Origin: DATNPH01 sp036703315
GTDB lineage: Bacteria > Cyanobacteriota > Cyanobacteriia > Cyanobacteriales > Coleofasciculaceae
Direction: 5' to 3'
Assembly: GCA_036703315.1 (NCBI GenBank)
Contig: DATNPH010000191.1
Coordinates: 1-64,000, forward strand
Length of the DNA stretch: 64,000 nt
Part shown: positions 56,023 to 64,000 of the stretch, in pieces
Layout of the letters: each line of letters begins with the position of its first letter
Position numbering within the stretch: the stretch's first letter is position 1
Translations under genes and position numbers: made by a program
The notes under the pieces: model-generated
Seen by the model: the letters and a program-made list of their open reading frames with translations, nothing else
What the model was told of the DNA's origin: nothing
Databases searched by the model: none

Positions 56023-56757
56023 GTGTTTTTTCATAAAAAGCAATTAATGCGTCCGGTGAAAGTCGATACTCCAAATCCTCGTTTTGCCCAACTTCTTTTA
56101 GAGCAGTTTGGTGGAGCTACGGGTGAACTCACCGCCGCTTTACAATACTGGGTGCAGTCCTTCCATTGTGAAAATCCTGGCATCCGGGATATGCTTCAAG
56201 ATATTGCTATTGAGGAGTTCAGCCATTTAGAAGTAGTAGGTCGCCTGATTGAAAGTCACACCAAAAATGCTGACCAAACTGAGGCTTACAAGAGTACGCT
56301 GTTTTCCCTACGGGGAGTTGGTCCCCATTTTTTAGACAGTCAGGGAAGTGCTTGGAGTGCCAAGTACATCAATGAAGGTGGGGATGTTGTGCGTGATCTG
56401 CGGGCTGATATTGCAGCTGAAGGGGGAGCGCGTCAGACTTATGAGGAGTTAATTAAGCTGGCACCCGATGCAGGTACTAAAGATACTCTCGTTTTTCTGC
56501 TAACTCGTGAAATTTCTCACACTCAGATGTTCATGAAGGCACTGGAGTCGTTGGGTAAGCTCACTGACCCCTTCTTTGGCAATATTCAGCCTGATCAAAC
56601 CGTCGATCTTTACTTCAACTTGTCTACTGATGGTCAGGGTGAACCCATATCGCCCCATAACAACGGTTCGGATGAGCGCGGTCCTTGGAACTCGGAGCCG
56701 ACTTTCAAGTATATTGCTAATCCGCTTGAGAAAATGGAGCAATCGGCAAAGCAATAA
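56023..56757 (+). CDS. Manganese catalase
   Basis: A 244-residue di-manganese catalase that splits hydrogen peroxide in the cytoplasm. The four-helix bundle has all expected ligands: Glu35 (TGELTAALQYW), Glu65 and His68 (IEEFSHLE), Glu133 (AAEGGARQTYE) and His166 (REISHTQMF). It starts at a GTG with a strong AGAGGAG eleven bases before it. Preceded by a 1-kb gene-free region and followed by its own terminator, so it is transcribed alone. Confidence 0.93.
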   Translation: MFFHKKQLMRPVKVDTPNPRFAQLLLEQFGGATGELTAALQYWVQSFHCENPGIRDMLQDIAIEEFSHLEVVGRLIESHTKNADQTEAYKSTLFSLRGVGPHFLDSQGSAWSAKYINEGGDVVRDLRADIAAEGGARQTYEELIKLAPDAGTKDTLVFLLTREISHTQMFMKALESLGKLTDPFFGNIQPDQTVDLYFNLSTDGQGEPISPHNNGSDERGPWNSEPTFKYIANPLEKMEQSAKQ

Positions 56758-56779
56758 TTCAGAATAGTTACACTGGAAA

Positions 56780-56814
56780 AGCCAGGAAGAGTAATACTTC
56801 CTGGCTAAATTTTT
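56780..56814 (+). terminator. Rho-independent terminator of the Mn catalase gene
   Basis: AGCCAGGAAG (56780-56789) pairs perfectly with CTTCCTGGCT (56797-56806), followed by AAATTTTT. A clean ten-pair stem. Confidence 0.85.
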
Positions 56815-56914
56815 AATTAAGGGTTTAGGCTCAAATAGAAACAGTTTATACAAAATTAATTATTGAAAAGGATACAATTAAACACAGAAAAATTAAGAGT
56901 TATTAAGTATACCG

Positions 56915-57757
56915 TTGTCTTTAATACCTGCTTGTCTGTTGATATCTCACGGAAGTCGCGATCGCCGTCCTCAACTAGCGATGGAACAACTGGCTGGATT
57001 AGTACGCGCTAAGCTAGGCTCTCAGCACGCTCAAGAGATACTCACACTTGGTACTCGTGCCTTGTCTTCCCAACATGAGCGCATCTTGCAACGGCTTGAG
57101 GTTGACCGAGTAGCGAGAAGAACCATGGTAGTGACCAATGATGGGTATCCGTTAGTGGGTACAGCCACTTTAGAGTTGGCATCATTACCACTGCATGAGC
57201 AAATCAGACAATTTGCAAGAGAAGCTCTATCAGTCGGTTGCCATCAAGTGCAGTTGTTGCCTGTGTTTCTGTTACCGGGCGTTCATGTGATGGACGATAT
57301 TCCGACAGAAGTAGCACTAGCGCACCAAAGTTTAGGTCAAGCCGTTGTGCTCAATCAACGACCTTACTTGGGTGTTCACCCTGGTTTAGTGAGAATACTG
57401 GCAAGCCAAGTAGCAACACTAGATGCCGATGCCAATATTTTGTTATCTCACGGGAGCCGCCGTTCTGGTAGCTATGAGGCTGTAGAGGCAGTGGCTGACC
57501 AATTGGGGGCAGTAGTGGCTTACTGGTCGGTAAAGCCGACATTGGAAGAGCAGCTTAAAGTTTTAGCAGATGCTGGTCACAAACGGATTGCCATTGTGCC
57601 TTATTTTCTTTTCTCTGGGGGAATTACAAATGCGATCGCGCAAAGGGTTGCCAGTCTACAAAAGCTCTTCCCCAGGTTACAACTCACTCTCGCCCAACCG
57701 ATTGGAGTGAGTCATGAACTAGCGGATTTAATTGTGGATTTGATTGAAAAGAAATGA
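56915..57757 (+). CDS. Sirohydrochlorin chelatase, CbiX type
   Basis: A 280-residue cytoplasmic enzyme that inserts a metal (Fe for siroheme, or Co) into sirohydrochlorin. It is the long two-domain form: each half begins with a SHGSR motif (LLISHGSRDRRP near residue 10 and LLSHGSRRSGSYEAV near 185). The start is a TTG at 56915; no ATG is near, and the true start could differ by a few codons. Its last bases overlap the start of the next gene (ATGA), so the two are translationally coupled. Confidence 0.9.
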   Translation: MSLIPACLLISHGSRDRRPQLAMEQLAGLVRAKLGSQHAQEILTLGTRALSSQHERILQRLEVDRVARRTMVVTNDGYPLVGTATLELASLPLHEQIRQFAREALSVGCHQVQLLPVFLLPGVHVMDDIPTEVALAHQSLGQAVVLNQRPYLGVHPGLVRILASQVATLDADANILLSHGSRRSGSYEAVEAVADQLGAVVAYWSVKPTLEEQLKVLADAGHKRIAIVPYFLFSGGITNAIAQRVASLQKLFPRLQLTLAQPIGVSHELADLIVDLIEKK

Positions 57758-58557
57758 GCCACACAAATACAAATAAGCAGGAAGAGGGGAAAGGCTGTTT
57801 GGGTAAAGTGTATTTAGTGGGTGCAGGTCCAGGAGACCCTGGACTGATGACGCTTAAGGGGAAAGGACTGTTGGAATGTGCGGATGTTGTCGTCCATGAC
57901 GCTTTGGTCAGTCCTCTTATTTTAGCGATGATTAATCCTCAGGCAGAGCGGATTGATGCGGGAAAACGCATGGGCCGTCATTCTCGCTTGCAAGACGACA
58001 CGACTCAGTTGTTAGTTGATAAGGCACAGACTCATGCCGTGGTGGTGCGACTTAAAGGGGGTGACCCATTTGTGTTTGGTCGCGGCGGCGAGGAAATGGA
58101 AGATTTGGTGCGTGCTGGGGTACCAGTGGAAGTGGTGCCAGGGGTCACGTCTGGGATCGCCGCACCCGCTTATGCAGGGATTCCTCTAACTCATCGAGCT
58201 TATAGTTCTTCGGTGACGTTTGTAACGGGTCACGAGTCGGCAGGAAAGTATCGACCCCAGGTGAATTGGGGAGCGATCGCCCACGGTTCAGAAACAATCG
58301 TAATTTACATGGGTGTTCACAATCTGCCCTACATCATTGCACAACTGTGTGACGCTGGGTTGAGTGGCGAGACGCCAGTTGCAGTGATTCGCTGGGGAAC
58401 GCGACCAGACCAAGAAGAATTAATTGCCACTTTAGGGACGATTGTGGAACAAGTTGAGGCAACCCAGTTTAGTGCTCCCGCGATTGTAGTGATTGGGAAT
58501 GTGGTTAATTTGCACAGTGTTTTATCGGGTATTCCTTCGTTAAAGGTGTCAGGTTAA
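57754..58557 (+). CDS. cobA: Uroporphyrinogen-III C-methyltransferase (SUMT)
   Basis: A 267-residue SAM-dependent methyltransferase that turns uroporphyrinogen III into precorrin-2, the branch point to siroheme and cobalamin. GKVYLVGAGPGDPGLMTLKG is the SAM site, VVRLKGGDPFVFGRGGEE the second motif and EVVPGVTSGIAAPAYAGIP the third. It overlaps the chelatase gene by 4 bp. It lacks the N-terminal dehydrogenase/chelatase domain of CysG, which fits with a separate chelatase being encoded upstream. Confidence 0.93.
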   Translation: MSHTNTNKQEEGKGCLGKVYLVGAGPGDPGLMTLKGKGLLECADVVVHDALVSPLILAMINPQAERIDAGKRMGRHSRLQDDTTQLLVDKAQTHAVVVRLKGGDPFVFGRGGEEMEDLVRAGVPVEVVPGVTSGIAAPAYAGIPLTHRAYSSSVTFVTGHESAGKYRPQVNWGAIAHGSETIVIYMGVHNLPYIIAQLCDAGLSGETPVAVIRWGTRPDQEELIATLGTIVEQVEATQFSAPAIVVIGNVVNLHSVLSGIPSLKVSG

Positions 58558-58692
58558 GTATTTCAGCAGTAGGAATCAGAAAGCACAGCGCTTCTACTTA
58601 ACAGTTGCTGAAGTTATACACCAGCGCAAACGCGATCGCAAACATCAGCCTTCGACACTCAACTATAGAAGCAAGTTTAACAAGGGTGTGAC

Positions 58693-58953
58693 ATGAGAAG
58701 GCTGTTAATCGCTGTAGGCACATTAACTCTGTTAGCTGGGTGTACCTCCCAAGCATCCATTTCATCATCCGATTTCACTCCTACTGCAACGGCACAGCGA
58801 TCCAGTGTTTATGCCAACACAAGCAAAATCCCAGCAACCAGTGCAAGTCCAGCAAGAGAATTAAGAGGTTCTGACACAGCTTCCGTTCACGAACGCGATC
58901 ACAGCAATAAAGCCTCTGTTCGCCGCTACACGCGCAGAAGTAAGAGGAGATAA
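58693..58953 (+). CDS. Small predicted lipoprotein
   Basis: An 86-residue protein with a signal peptide and lipobox LLAGC (C16). The mature part is Ser/Thr-rich and ends in a strongly basic tail (RRYTRRSKRR). No family is recognised. It converges with the small membrane protein at 59095-59268, with a bidirectional terminator between. Confidence 0.6.
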   Translation: MRRLLIAVGTLTLLAGCTSQASISSSDFTPTATAQRSSVYANTSKIPATSASPARELRGSDTASVHERDHSNKASVRRYTRRSKRR

Positions 58954-59015
58954 AACTTAACGTTCCACACGCCTTTCAGAGCGCTGACTTTTTATGACAT
59001 CTTTTGATAGAACAA

Positions 59016-59047
59016 GGGAAAGGGGAGTTAAACGTCCTTTCCCCTTT
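59016..59047. terminator. Bidirectional terminator between convergent small genes
   Basis: GGGAAAGG (59016-59023) pairs with CCTTTCCC (59036-59043); AAAGGGG with CCCCTTT (59041-59047) is an alternative. It lies between the ends at 58953 (plus) and 59095 (minus). Confidence 0.6.
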
Positions 59048-59094
59048 ATTGATCAGTGGTAAGAACCGAACCTGGGGGAATAAGATGCAATTGC

Positions 59095-59268
59095 TTAGCT
59101 TCTACGTTTGCGTCTTCTGCTTATCGGTTGTTCTCCTATCAAAGAAAGCTTTCGAGTTTGTGCTTTTATGCGATTTCGCAACGTTCTGACTGGCACAGAT
59201 TTGCGACTAACTAGAACACAGAACAGAACAATAGCAGCGATAAGAGCAATAAGAGTTCCTAACGTCAT
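59095..59268 (-). CDS. 57-residue membrane protein with basic tail
   Basis: On the minus strand an ATG at 59268 gives 57 residues: MTLGTLIALIAAIVLFCVLV (a single transmembrane helix, residues 1-20), then a strongly basic region ending RRRKRRS and TAA. The frame is open about 30 codons further upstream to a TAA, without another start codon (…GVIGSPQQTTDTVEPRSST), so the N-terminus is uncertain. The hydrophobic-then-basic layout follows the inside-positive rule and argues that it is real, though no clear ribosome binding site is seen. Confidence 0.5.
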   Translation of the reverse strand: MTLGTLIALIAAIVLFCVLVSRKSVPVRTLRNRIKAQTRKLSLIGEQPISRRRKRRS

Positions 59269-59620
59269 AATTTTGGCGATGGTAGATGAACGAGGTTCGA
59301 CGGTATCGGTCGTTTGTTGGGGGCTGCCGATTACTCCCTGGTAAGGAAATAGATAGGCTTACAGCTTTACTAAGAGCTAACCGCACTCTGTGCCGATATG
59401 CCAAGGCTTATCGATTATGTTTGGGATTTCCTCACCCTTTGCTCTTGTCAGCGTCAATCTAATAAGCCAGAGTAATCCCTTGGTGCAATCCGATTGAACG
59501 GTTCAGTTTCAGTAGGGTAAATTACTTCAGGTCGCTCTCCGGCTTTCGGTAAAAAAAGCTTGACATTGTAAGAGGCAGATATTCCCGTCCACGTTGTTTA
59601 AAAACTAATCACACAGGTGC

Positions 59621-59806
59621 TCAGGTGAAGGATTTAGACTGTGATTGGATTATTCGGTCAATGCAGACTTGACCAGAGTTGTATGCTTCATCAAGTGTTG
59701 CAAAACAGAAGAGTTCATTATACTGATTTCCTTCTTGGTCAATATAATCAACAACAAACCCGTTACATTCTTGTGTTGTAGCAAGAATCCACTGCTTGTA
59801 AGTCAT
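59621..59806 (-). CDS. Small hypothetical protein
   Basis: A 61-residue protein (MTYKQWILATTQECNGFVVD...) with an even, non-repetitive composition and a good ribosome binding site (GAGGGA about 8 bases before the ATG). It contains three cysteines and a predicted beta-strand region followed by a helix (TLDEAYNSGQVCIDRII). No family recognised. The spacers on both sides (59269-59620, 59807-60278) hold no other gene that I can support. Confidence 0.5.
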   Translation of the reverse strand: MTYKQWILATTQECNGFVVDYIDQEGNQYNELFCFATLDEAYNSGQVCIDRIIQSQSKSFT

Positions 59807-60278
59807 TACCCGTCCCTCTAGTTACTTGTAGCGGTTGGGAGGTGGGTCAAAAAACGGATAATTATCATTGCCAGTGTTGACAGAGGTATCCGCTAGGAGA
59901 CCCCAAGGACAACGGCTTACTTCAAGCTGATGTCTATGGCGCTCCTTCCAATGCCGACGGAGTTAGCTGACGGGCTCAGACTGGAAGGTGTCTGTCTCAA
60001 GGAATGAGATTAGCCCCAAAAATTTGGTTCCTCCGCTCTTTTCCAGTACAAGACTCTTTTTGTCAGTTACTGGAGCTGATTAGGCTACCCACATATTAGT
60101 AGTAGTTTTATGAGCTTTAAGTTAAGCTTACAAAGCTATCCACTTTTACTACTATAGCAGAATATTTTTTCAGATACAATTGCTAGCGTTTAATGAGGCA
60201 ATTACTGACCTGATGCTCTAGCCAAGCTATTTTATCCCGTACAATCGCTTACAGTATCAGCAGGGGTGCTGTGCTGCC

Positions 60279-62066
60279 ATGATTAATCAAGTTTTAAATA
60301 ACCGTTATCGCATCGTCAGAGTTCTAGGCTCAGGTCCCTCGGGACTTATTTATTTGGCAGCGGATAATCGCCATCCGGATTTTCCCGTATGTGTGATTAG
60401 ACAGTTAAAGCTCCCTTCCAAAAACTCTCTGTCGTTCAACCGTCTTCAATTTCTGATCGCCCACAAGTCAGAAGCTCTAGATCGGCTGGCACAAAATCAC
60501 CACAATCCCGAAATATTAAATTTTTTTGTGGAGGATCAGAAGTTTTATCTGGTTGAAGAATTTATTCCTGGTCATCCCTTAAATGCGCCAACTGAACCTG
60601 GTCACCTCCAGACTGAAGACCCAGGAATTATCCGGTTACAAGAAATGTTAGAGGTGTTGGGTTCGGCACCGGAACCCGTAGGGATACACTCGCCCATGCC
60701 AGTCTCTCCGGAGCCACCTGATAATAATTCTGAGAGGTTACCAGCGTCGCCAGTTAGGAATTCTCCGGAAAATCTTCAAAAACACAAGTCTAAAAGACTA
60801 CTCTGGCGCATTCTGGCAGGGGGAGCCGTTTTATTTGTTGCCATTGTCGGACTGGTGCTATTCCTCCAAAATCAAACTCACAGGAAGGCTAACGAGCTTT
60901 ATAAACAGGGCATCGAAAAATTTGCAAAAGGCGATCGCCAAGGAGCCGTTAAGGATTTCAATGAGTCGATTAAGCTCAATCCGGATGAACCTTTAGCCTA
61001 TGGCAACCGGGGAAATACTCACTACGCCTTAGGAGCTTACCAGTCGGCAATTGAGGACTACAACAAAGTGATTCAGCTCGAACCGAAGAAAGCTGATGCT
61101 TACTATAATCGAGCGCTTGCCCGTTTTGATATGGAAGATTGGAAAGGAGCAGTTGAGGACTTAAACCAGTCACTTCGGCTGAAGCCGAACGACGCCGAGG
61201 CTCACTACAAGCGGGGTGTTGCTCAGCATGAATTAGGAAACTACAAAGCTGCGATTGAGGATCTCGATCAAGCGATTCGGCTCAATCCCAAGGATGCTCA
61301 AGCTTACTCTTCAAGGGGACTGGCTCGTTCTGCCACTGGGGATAAGTCGAGTGCCATGACAGACTATACTCAGGCACTTGAGTTAGATCCCAAAGATTCT
61401 AAGACGTTCTACAGTCGGGGTAGAGCGAGATTTCTTTTGGGAGACTATGCCGGAGCCGTTGAGGATTACACTCAGGCAATTAAACTTAATCCCAAGGATG
61501 CTCAAGCTTATACCAATCGCTGTAGTGCCTACTTGAATCTAGGAGATTTTCAAACAGCGATCGCGGATTGTACCCAATCGATCGCCATCAATCCCAACAA
61601 AGACAGTGCCTATAACAATCGATGTCTGGCTTACTTCAATCTCAAAGACTATCAAAATGCTCTCAAAGATTGTAGTCAAGCCATTCGGCTCAATCCTAAT
61701 AACGATACAGCATATAGTAATCGGGGGGATATTCGCCGAGGGTTGGCAGATGTTCAGGGGGCAATGGAAGATTACAGCCAAGCAATCCGGATGAATTCCA
61801 ACAACAGCATCGCCTACAGTAGTCGAGGAGATGCCCACCGAGAGCTAGGAGATCAGCAAGGAGCACTGAAAGATTACACCGATGCGATTCGGCTCAATTC
61901 CAAAAATGCCTTTGCTTACTATGGGCGAGGGCTATCCAATGCAGCACTGGAAAATAAAATTCAAGCCATTGAAGATTTCCGGGAAGCTGCCAAACTCTTT
62001 TTGGATAACGGCAGAATTTCTGGCTACAACAATGCCCAGTCTCAGCTGAAAAAACTTCAGCCCTAG
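60279..62066 (+). CDS. Truncated-kinase TPR membrane protein
   Basis: A 595-residue protein. Residues 1-105 are the N-lobe of a cyanobacterial Ser/Thr kinase: glycine loop LGSGPSGLIYLA (16-27), and the hinge VEEFIPGHPL (92-101). The catalytic Lys is Arg (VCVIRQLK, R41), and the whole C-lobe with HRD and DFG is missing. A linker and one membrane helix (about 176-197) lead to eleven TPR units (about 205-575), each of 34 residues with the AYxxRG pattern. It cannot phosphorylate, and probably is a membrane-anchored TPR scaffold. Confidence 0.85.
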   Translation: MINQVLNNRYRIVRVLGSGPSGLIYLAADNRHPDFPVCVIRQLKLPSKNSLSFNRLQFLIAHKSEALDRLAQNHHNPEILNFFVEDQKFYLVEEFIPGHPLNAPTEPGHLQTEDPGIIRLQEMLEVLGSAPEPVGIHSPMPVSPEPPDNNSERLPASPVRNSPENLQKHKSKRLLWRILAGGAVLFVAIVGLVLFLQNQTHRKANELYKQGIEKFAKGDRQGAVKDFNESIKLNPDEPLAYGNRGNTHYALGAYQSAIEDYNKVIQLEPKKADAYYNRALARFDMEDWKGAVEDLNQSLRLKPNDAEAHYKRGVAQHELGNYKAAIEDLDQAIRLNPKDAQAYSSRGLARSATGDKSSAMTDYTQALELDPKDSKTFYSRGRARFLLGDYAGAVEDYTQAIKLNPKDAQAYTNRCSAYLNLGDFQTAIADCTQSIAINPNKDSAYNNRCLAYFNLKDYQNALKDCSQAIRLNPNNDTAYSNRGDIRRGLADVQGAMEDYSQAIRMNSNNSIAYSSRGDAHRELGDQQGALKDYTDAIRLNSKNAFAYYGRGLSNAALENKIQAIEDFREAAKLFLDNGRISGYNNAQSQLKKLQP

Positions 62067-62222
62067 TAGGCACTTTGCGCAGGGAGTAGGGTGTGGGGGA
62101 ACCTCACGGATTGTAATCCACAGATATAAACAAGGAAGTCTATCTAGCTGCAATTTTGGAGTGGGATCACTGCAAGATGAGCGGCTAAACTTGCTGATGT
62201 GGAATTGTGAGGATGTTTGGTT

Positions 62223-62639
62223 GTGAAAGTGACATATCAACTAAGTACAAAGACGGTTATTCTGTCAGCTGTTGCATTGTTATCAATTTTGAGCAGCCAA
62301 GTTAGAGCTATACCAAGCGAGGCGATCGCTCAACAGATTAACTGCGAAAATCCCGGCAGCAATGTGGAGTATAAGGAATGCGCTCGACGAGCCTATGAAG
62401 CGGCTGACAGACGATTGAATCAGGTTTATCAACAAGTCCTTTCCCGAGTCAGAGGAGAGGAGCGGCAAAAACTAATTGACGCTGAGGAGACGTGGATTCG
62501 GTTTCGCGATCAACACTGCGATTTTCAGGTATACCGCAATCGGGGAGGAACAGGTTATGGCGGTTTCCTGAGTAATTGTTTAGAGCAGACAACTAGCGAT
62601 CGCACGGCACAACTAGAAAGATATCTCAATGATCAGTGA
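62223..62639 (+). CDS. LprI-like (DUF1311) secreted protein
   Basis: A short exported protein of 138 residues with a signal peptide (VILSAVALLSILSSQVRA) and a DUF1311/LprI domain: INCENPGSNVEYKECARRAY, YQQVLSRVRGEERQKLIDAE, WIRFRDQHCDFQ and LSNCLEQTTSDRTAQL, with four conserved cysteines. LprI of mycobacteria inhibits lysozyme; the role here is not known. A GTG at 62223 with GAGG ten bases before is preferred to the TTG at 62217. Confidence 0.83.
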   Translation: MKVTYQLSTKTVILSAVALLSILSSQVRAIPSEAIAQQINCENPGSNVEYKECARRAYEAADRRLNQVYQQVLSRVRGEERQKLIDAEETWIRFRDQHCDFQVYRNRGGTGYGGFLSNCLEQTTSDRTAQLERYLNDQ

Positions 62640-62719
62640 CGCGATCGACCTAATATGTAAGACTTAATCCGATTCAAAGGTATAGGGGCACCAATGCCCC
62701 TACAGCCGTCCGGCATCAA

Positions 62720-64000
62720 TCATCCTTTGGCTTGTATTCGCTTGACTAACTCATCAAAAGGCTGCCAATTATCTTCCTGAGCAATAGACTCCCAAACAGC
62801 TTCTATCACAGGTCGAAGTAACGCTGTTTTGGGATTTTGATGCCGCAGACGTTTAGCAAACTCCTCCAGATCAGTTGCTGACAAAGTCTGCAATAAGTGA
62901 TGGTATAGATCTCGCCATTTAGCCAGCAATGACGCCTGCTCAGCTGATTGCCAAAATGATTCCTGAGCCAAAATCTGATTGGCATCATCTTGCCAGCTAG
63001 GGTTAAACTGTTGTGCTAACTCAAAAAAGAAAGCGTGATAACCCACCTGACTATCTTTGAGGAATTGAATTGTAACATTCAACAACTCATCCGCTGGCGA
63101 TTCTGGTAACTGCTCAAAACCAAGTTTCTTGAGCATTAACTGCCGATAATGGATGTAATAATGCTGCTCAAACTTTGCTAATGCCGCTTCCATATCAGCT
63201 TGTGGAATCACAGCAGCTAAAGGGCGCTGGAGCATTTCCAAATTCCATCGACAAATCTCTGGCTGATTGCTGTAACAGTAACGTCCGTAATAGTCAAAAT
63301 AAGCCGCCGTAAAATATGGGTCATACGTTGGAATAAACGCATAAGGTCCATAATCAAAACTTTCTCCTGTAAGTGACATATTGTCCGTGTTTAGCACGGC
63401 ATGACAAAAGCCAGCTGCCATCCACTGCGCCACCAATTCGGCAACTCGTTCTACCAACTCAGCGTAAAACTGTACATACCTGTCCTCATCTCCCTCCTTA
63501 TGAAGGGCGGTTGGGAGGGTAATCTTGGGGTAGTACTGCTCAATAACGTGGTCTAACAGTTTTTTGATTAAATCCGGACGATTAAGGTAGTGCAACCGTT
63601 CAAAGGTGCCGAACCGAATATGGGAACGGCTTACACGTATCATTACAGAAGAACGCGTGGGAGATGGTTCATCTCCCCGCCACAGCTGTTCGCCAGTTTC
63701 AACCAGACTTAGGCAACGGGAGGTACGGACACCGAGATGATATAACGCTTCAGCGGCAAGCACTTCCCGAACGCCACCTTTGAGGGTTAGTTTTCCATCA
63801 CCGCCTCTAGAGTAGGGGGTTGTACCAGAACCTTTGGTACCGAAGTCGTAGAGTTCGCCATCAATACCCCGCACTTGCCCGTAGAGAAAGCCTCTGCCAT
63901 CTCCTAGCCTAGGGTTATATTCCCCAAACTGATAGCCGTGGTATCGCAAGGCCAGAAAGGGTCGCACACCCTGAAATTTGCCAAAGGCTTGGATAAAATC
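62720..64000 (-). CDS. selO: SelO protein adenylyltransferase, 5' end beyond the window
   Basis: A SelO/YdiU family pseudokinase-fold enzyme that transfers AMP to proteins. The frame is open to the right edge (64000), so the N-terminal 50 or so residues are missing; the GTG at 63967 is internal. GTKGSGTTPYSRGGDGKL is the ATP-site loop, GGVREVLAAEALYHLGV follows, and NTDNMSLTGESFDYGPYAF carries the metal-binding Asn and Asp. The full protein should be near 480 residues. It converges with the LprI-like gene. Confidence 0.92.
   Translation of the reverse strand, partial: DFIQAFGKFQGVRPFLALRYHGYQFGEYNPRLGDGRGFLYGQVRGIDGELYDFGTKGSGTTPYSRGGDGKLTLKGGVREVLAAEALYHLGVRTSRCLSLVETGEQLWRGDEPSPTRSSVMIRVSRSHIRFGTFERLHYLNRPDLIKKLLDHVIEQYYPKITLPTALHKEGDEDRYVQFYAELVERVAELVAQWMAAGFCHAVLNTDNMSLTGESFDYGPYAFIPTYDPYFTAAYFDYYGRYCYSNQPEICRWNLEMLQRPLAAVIPQADMEAALAKFEQHYYIHYRQLMLKKLGFEQLPESPADELLNVTIQFLKDSQVGYHAFFFELAQQFNPSWQDDANQILAQESFWQSAEQASLLAKWRDLYHHLLQTLSATDLEEFAKRLRHQNPKTALLRPVIEAVWESIAQEDNWQPFDELVKRIQAKG

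Noticed and set aside
59004..59344. Plus-strand frames at 59004-59189 and 59108-59344
   Set aside because: They are the shadow of the terminator and of the minus-strand 57-residue membrane protein, which explains the sequence better.
1..64000. CRISPR array or prophage
   Set aside because: No regularly spaced repeats and no phage structural genes; the wall-enzyme-like gene alone is not enough for a prophage.

Overview
This 64 kb window is chromosomal DNA of a cyanobacterium. The palindrome gcgatcgc recurs throughout (for example at 302, 5107-type variants, 38119 and 58274), intergenic spacers carry cyanobacterial-style heptad repeats, and several families are typical of cyanobacteria (HepA/HepC-like exopolysaccharide proteins, DUF1822, DUF928, CHAT-CHASE2, kinase-TPR proteins). 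The species cannot be read from the sequence, and the presence of hep-like genes does not prove heterocysts.

Region 1 (about 1-28 kb) is a large exopolysaccharide locus. It holds a Wzc/CpsD-type chain-length regulator with ATPase domain, a HepC-like initiating sugar transferase whose usual Asp-Glu dyad is replaced, a decaprenyl-phosphate phosphoribosyltransferase-like enzyme, three GT-C membrane glycosyltransferases, a HepA-type ABC exporter, about ten cytoplasmic GT4/GT2 glycosyltransferases, an O-antigen ligase/polymerase-like protein and a secreted-type beta-propeller. Together they could initiate, extend, decorate, export and polymerise a surface polysaccharide. Two MITE-like insertions lie inside it, and near-identical ~92 bp repeats with a perfect 11-bp hairpin sit at 185-276 and 22865-22955, on both sides of the main block.

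Region 2 (28-47 kb) is mixed: a PilB/GspE-type ATPase, a decapitated IS605-family TnpB with its right-end hairpin, two GAF proteins, a quinone oxidoreductase, a pentapeptide-repeat membrane protein, a PAS-GAF-PAS histidine kinase, ilvH, a BON protein, an alpha/beta hydrolase, infC, a nucleotide-translocase-like protein fused to HEAT repeats, and a cNMP-binding protein.

Region 3 (47-54.5 kb) is the most interesting functional unit: five same-strand genes encoding a sigma-70-like factor, a DUF1822 protein, a CHAT protease-like domain fused to a membrane CHASE2 sensor, a secreted DUF928 protein, and a two-domain cell-wall-enzyme-like protein. The gene set looks like an uncharacterised envelope-sensing or proteolytic signalling system. 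A tRNA-His follows on the other strand.

Region 4 (54.5-64 kb) has a DUF4359 protein, a manganese catalase, a two-gene siroheme pathway operon (CbiX-type chelatase and SUMT), small lipoproteins and membrane proteins (including a 57-residue protein at 59095-59268), a truncated-kinase TPR protein, an LprI-like protein and the 3' part of selO, which runs off the right edge.
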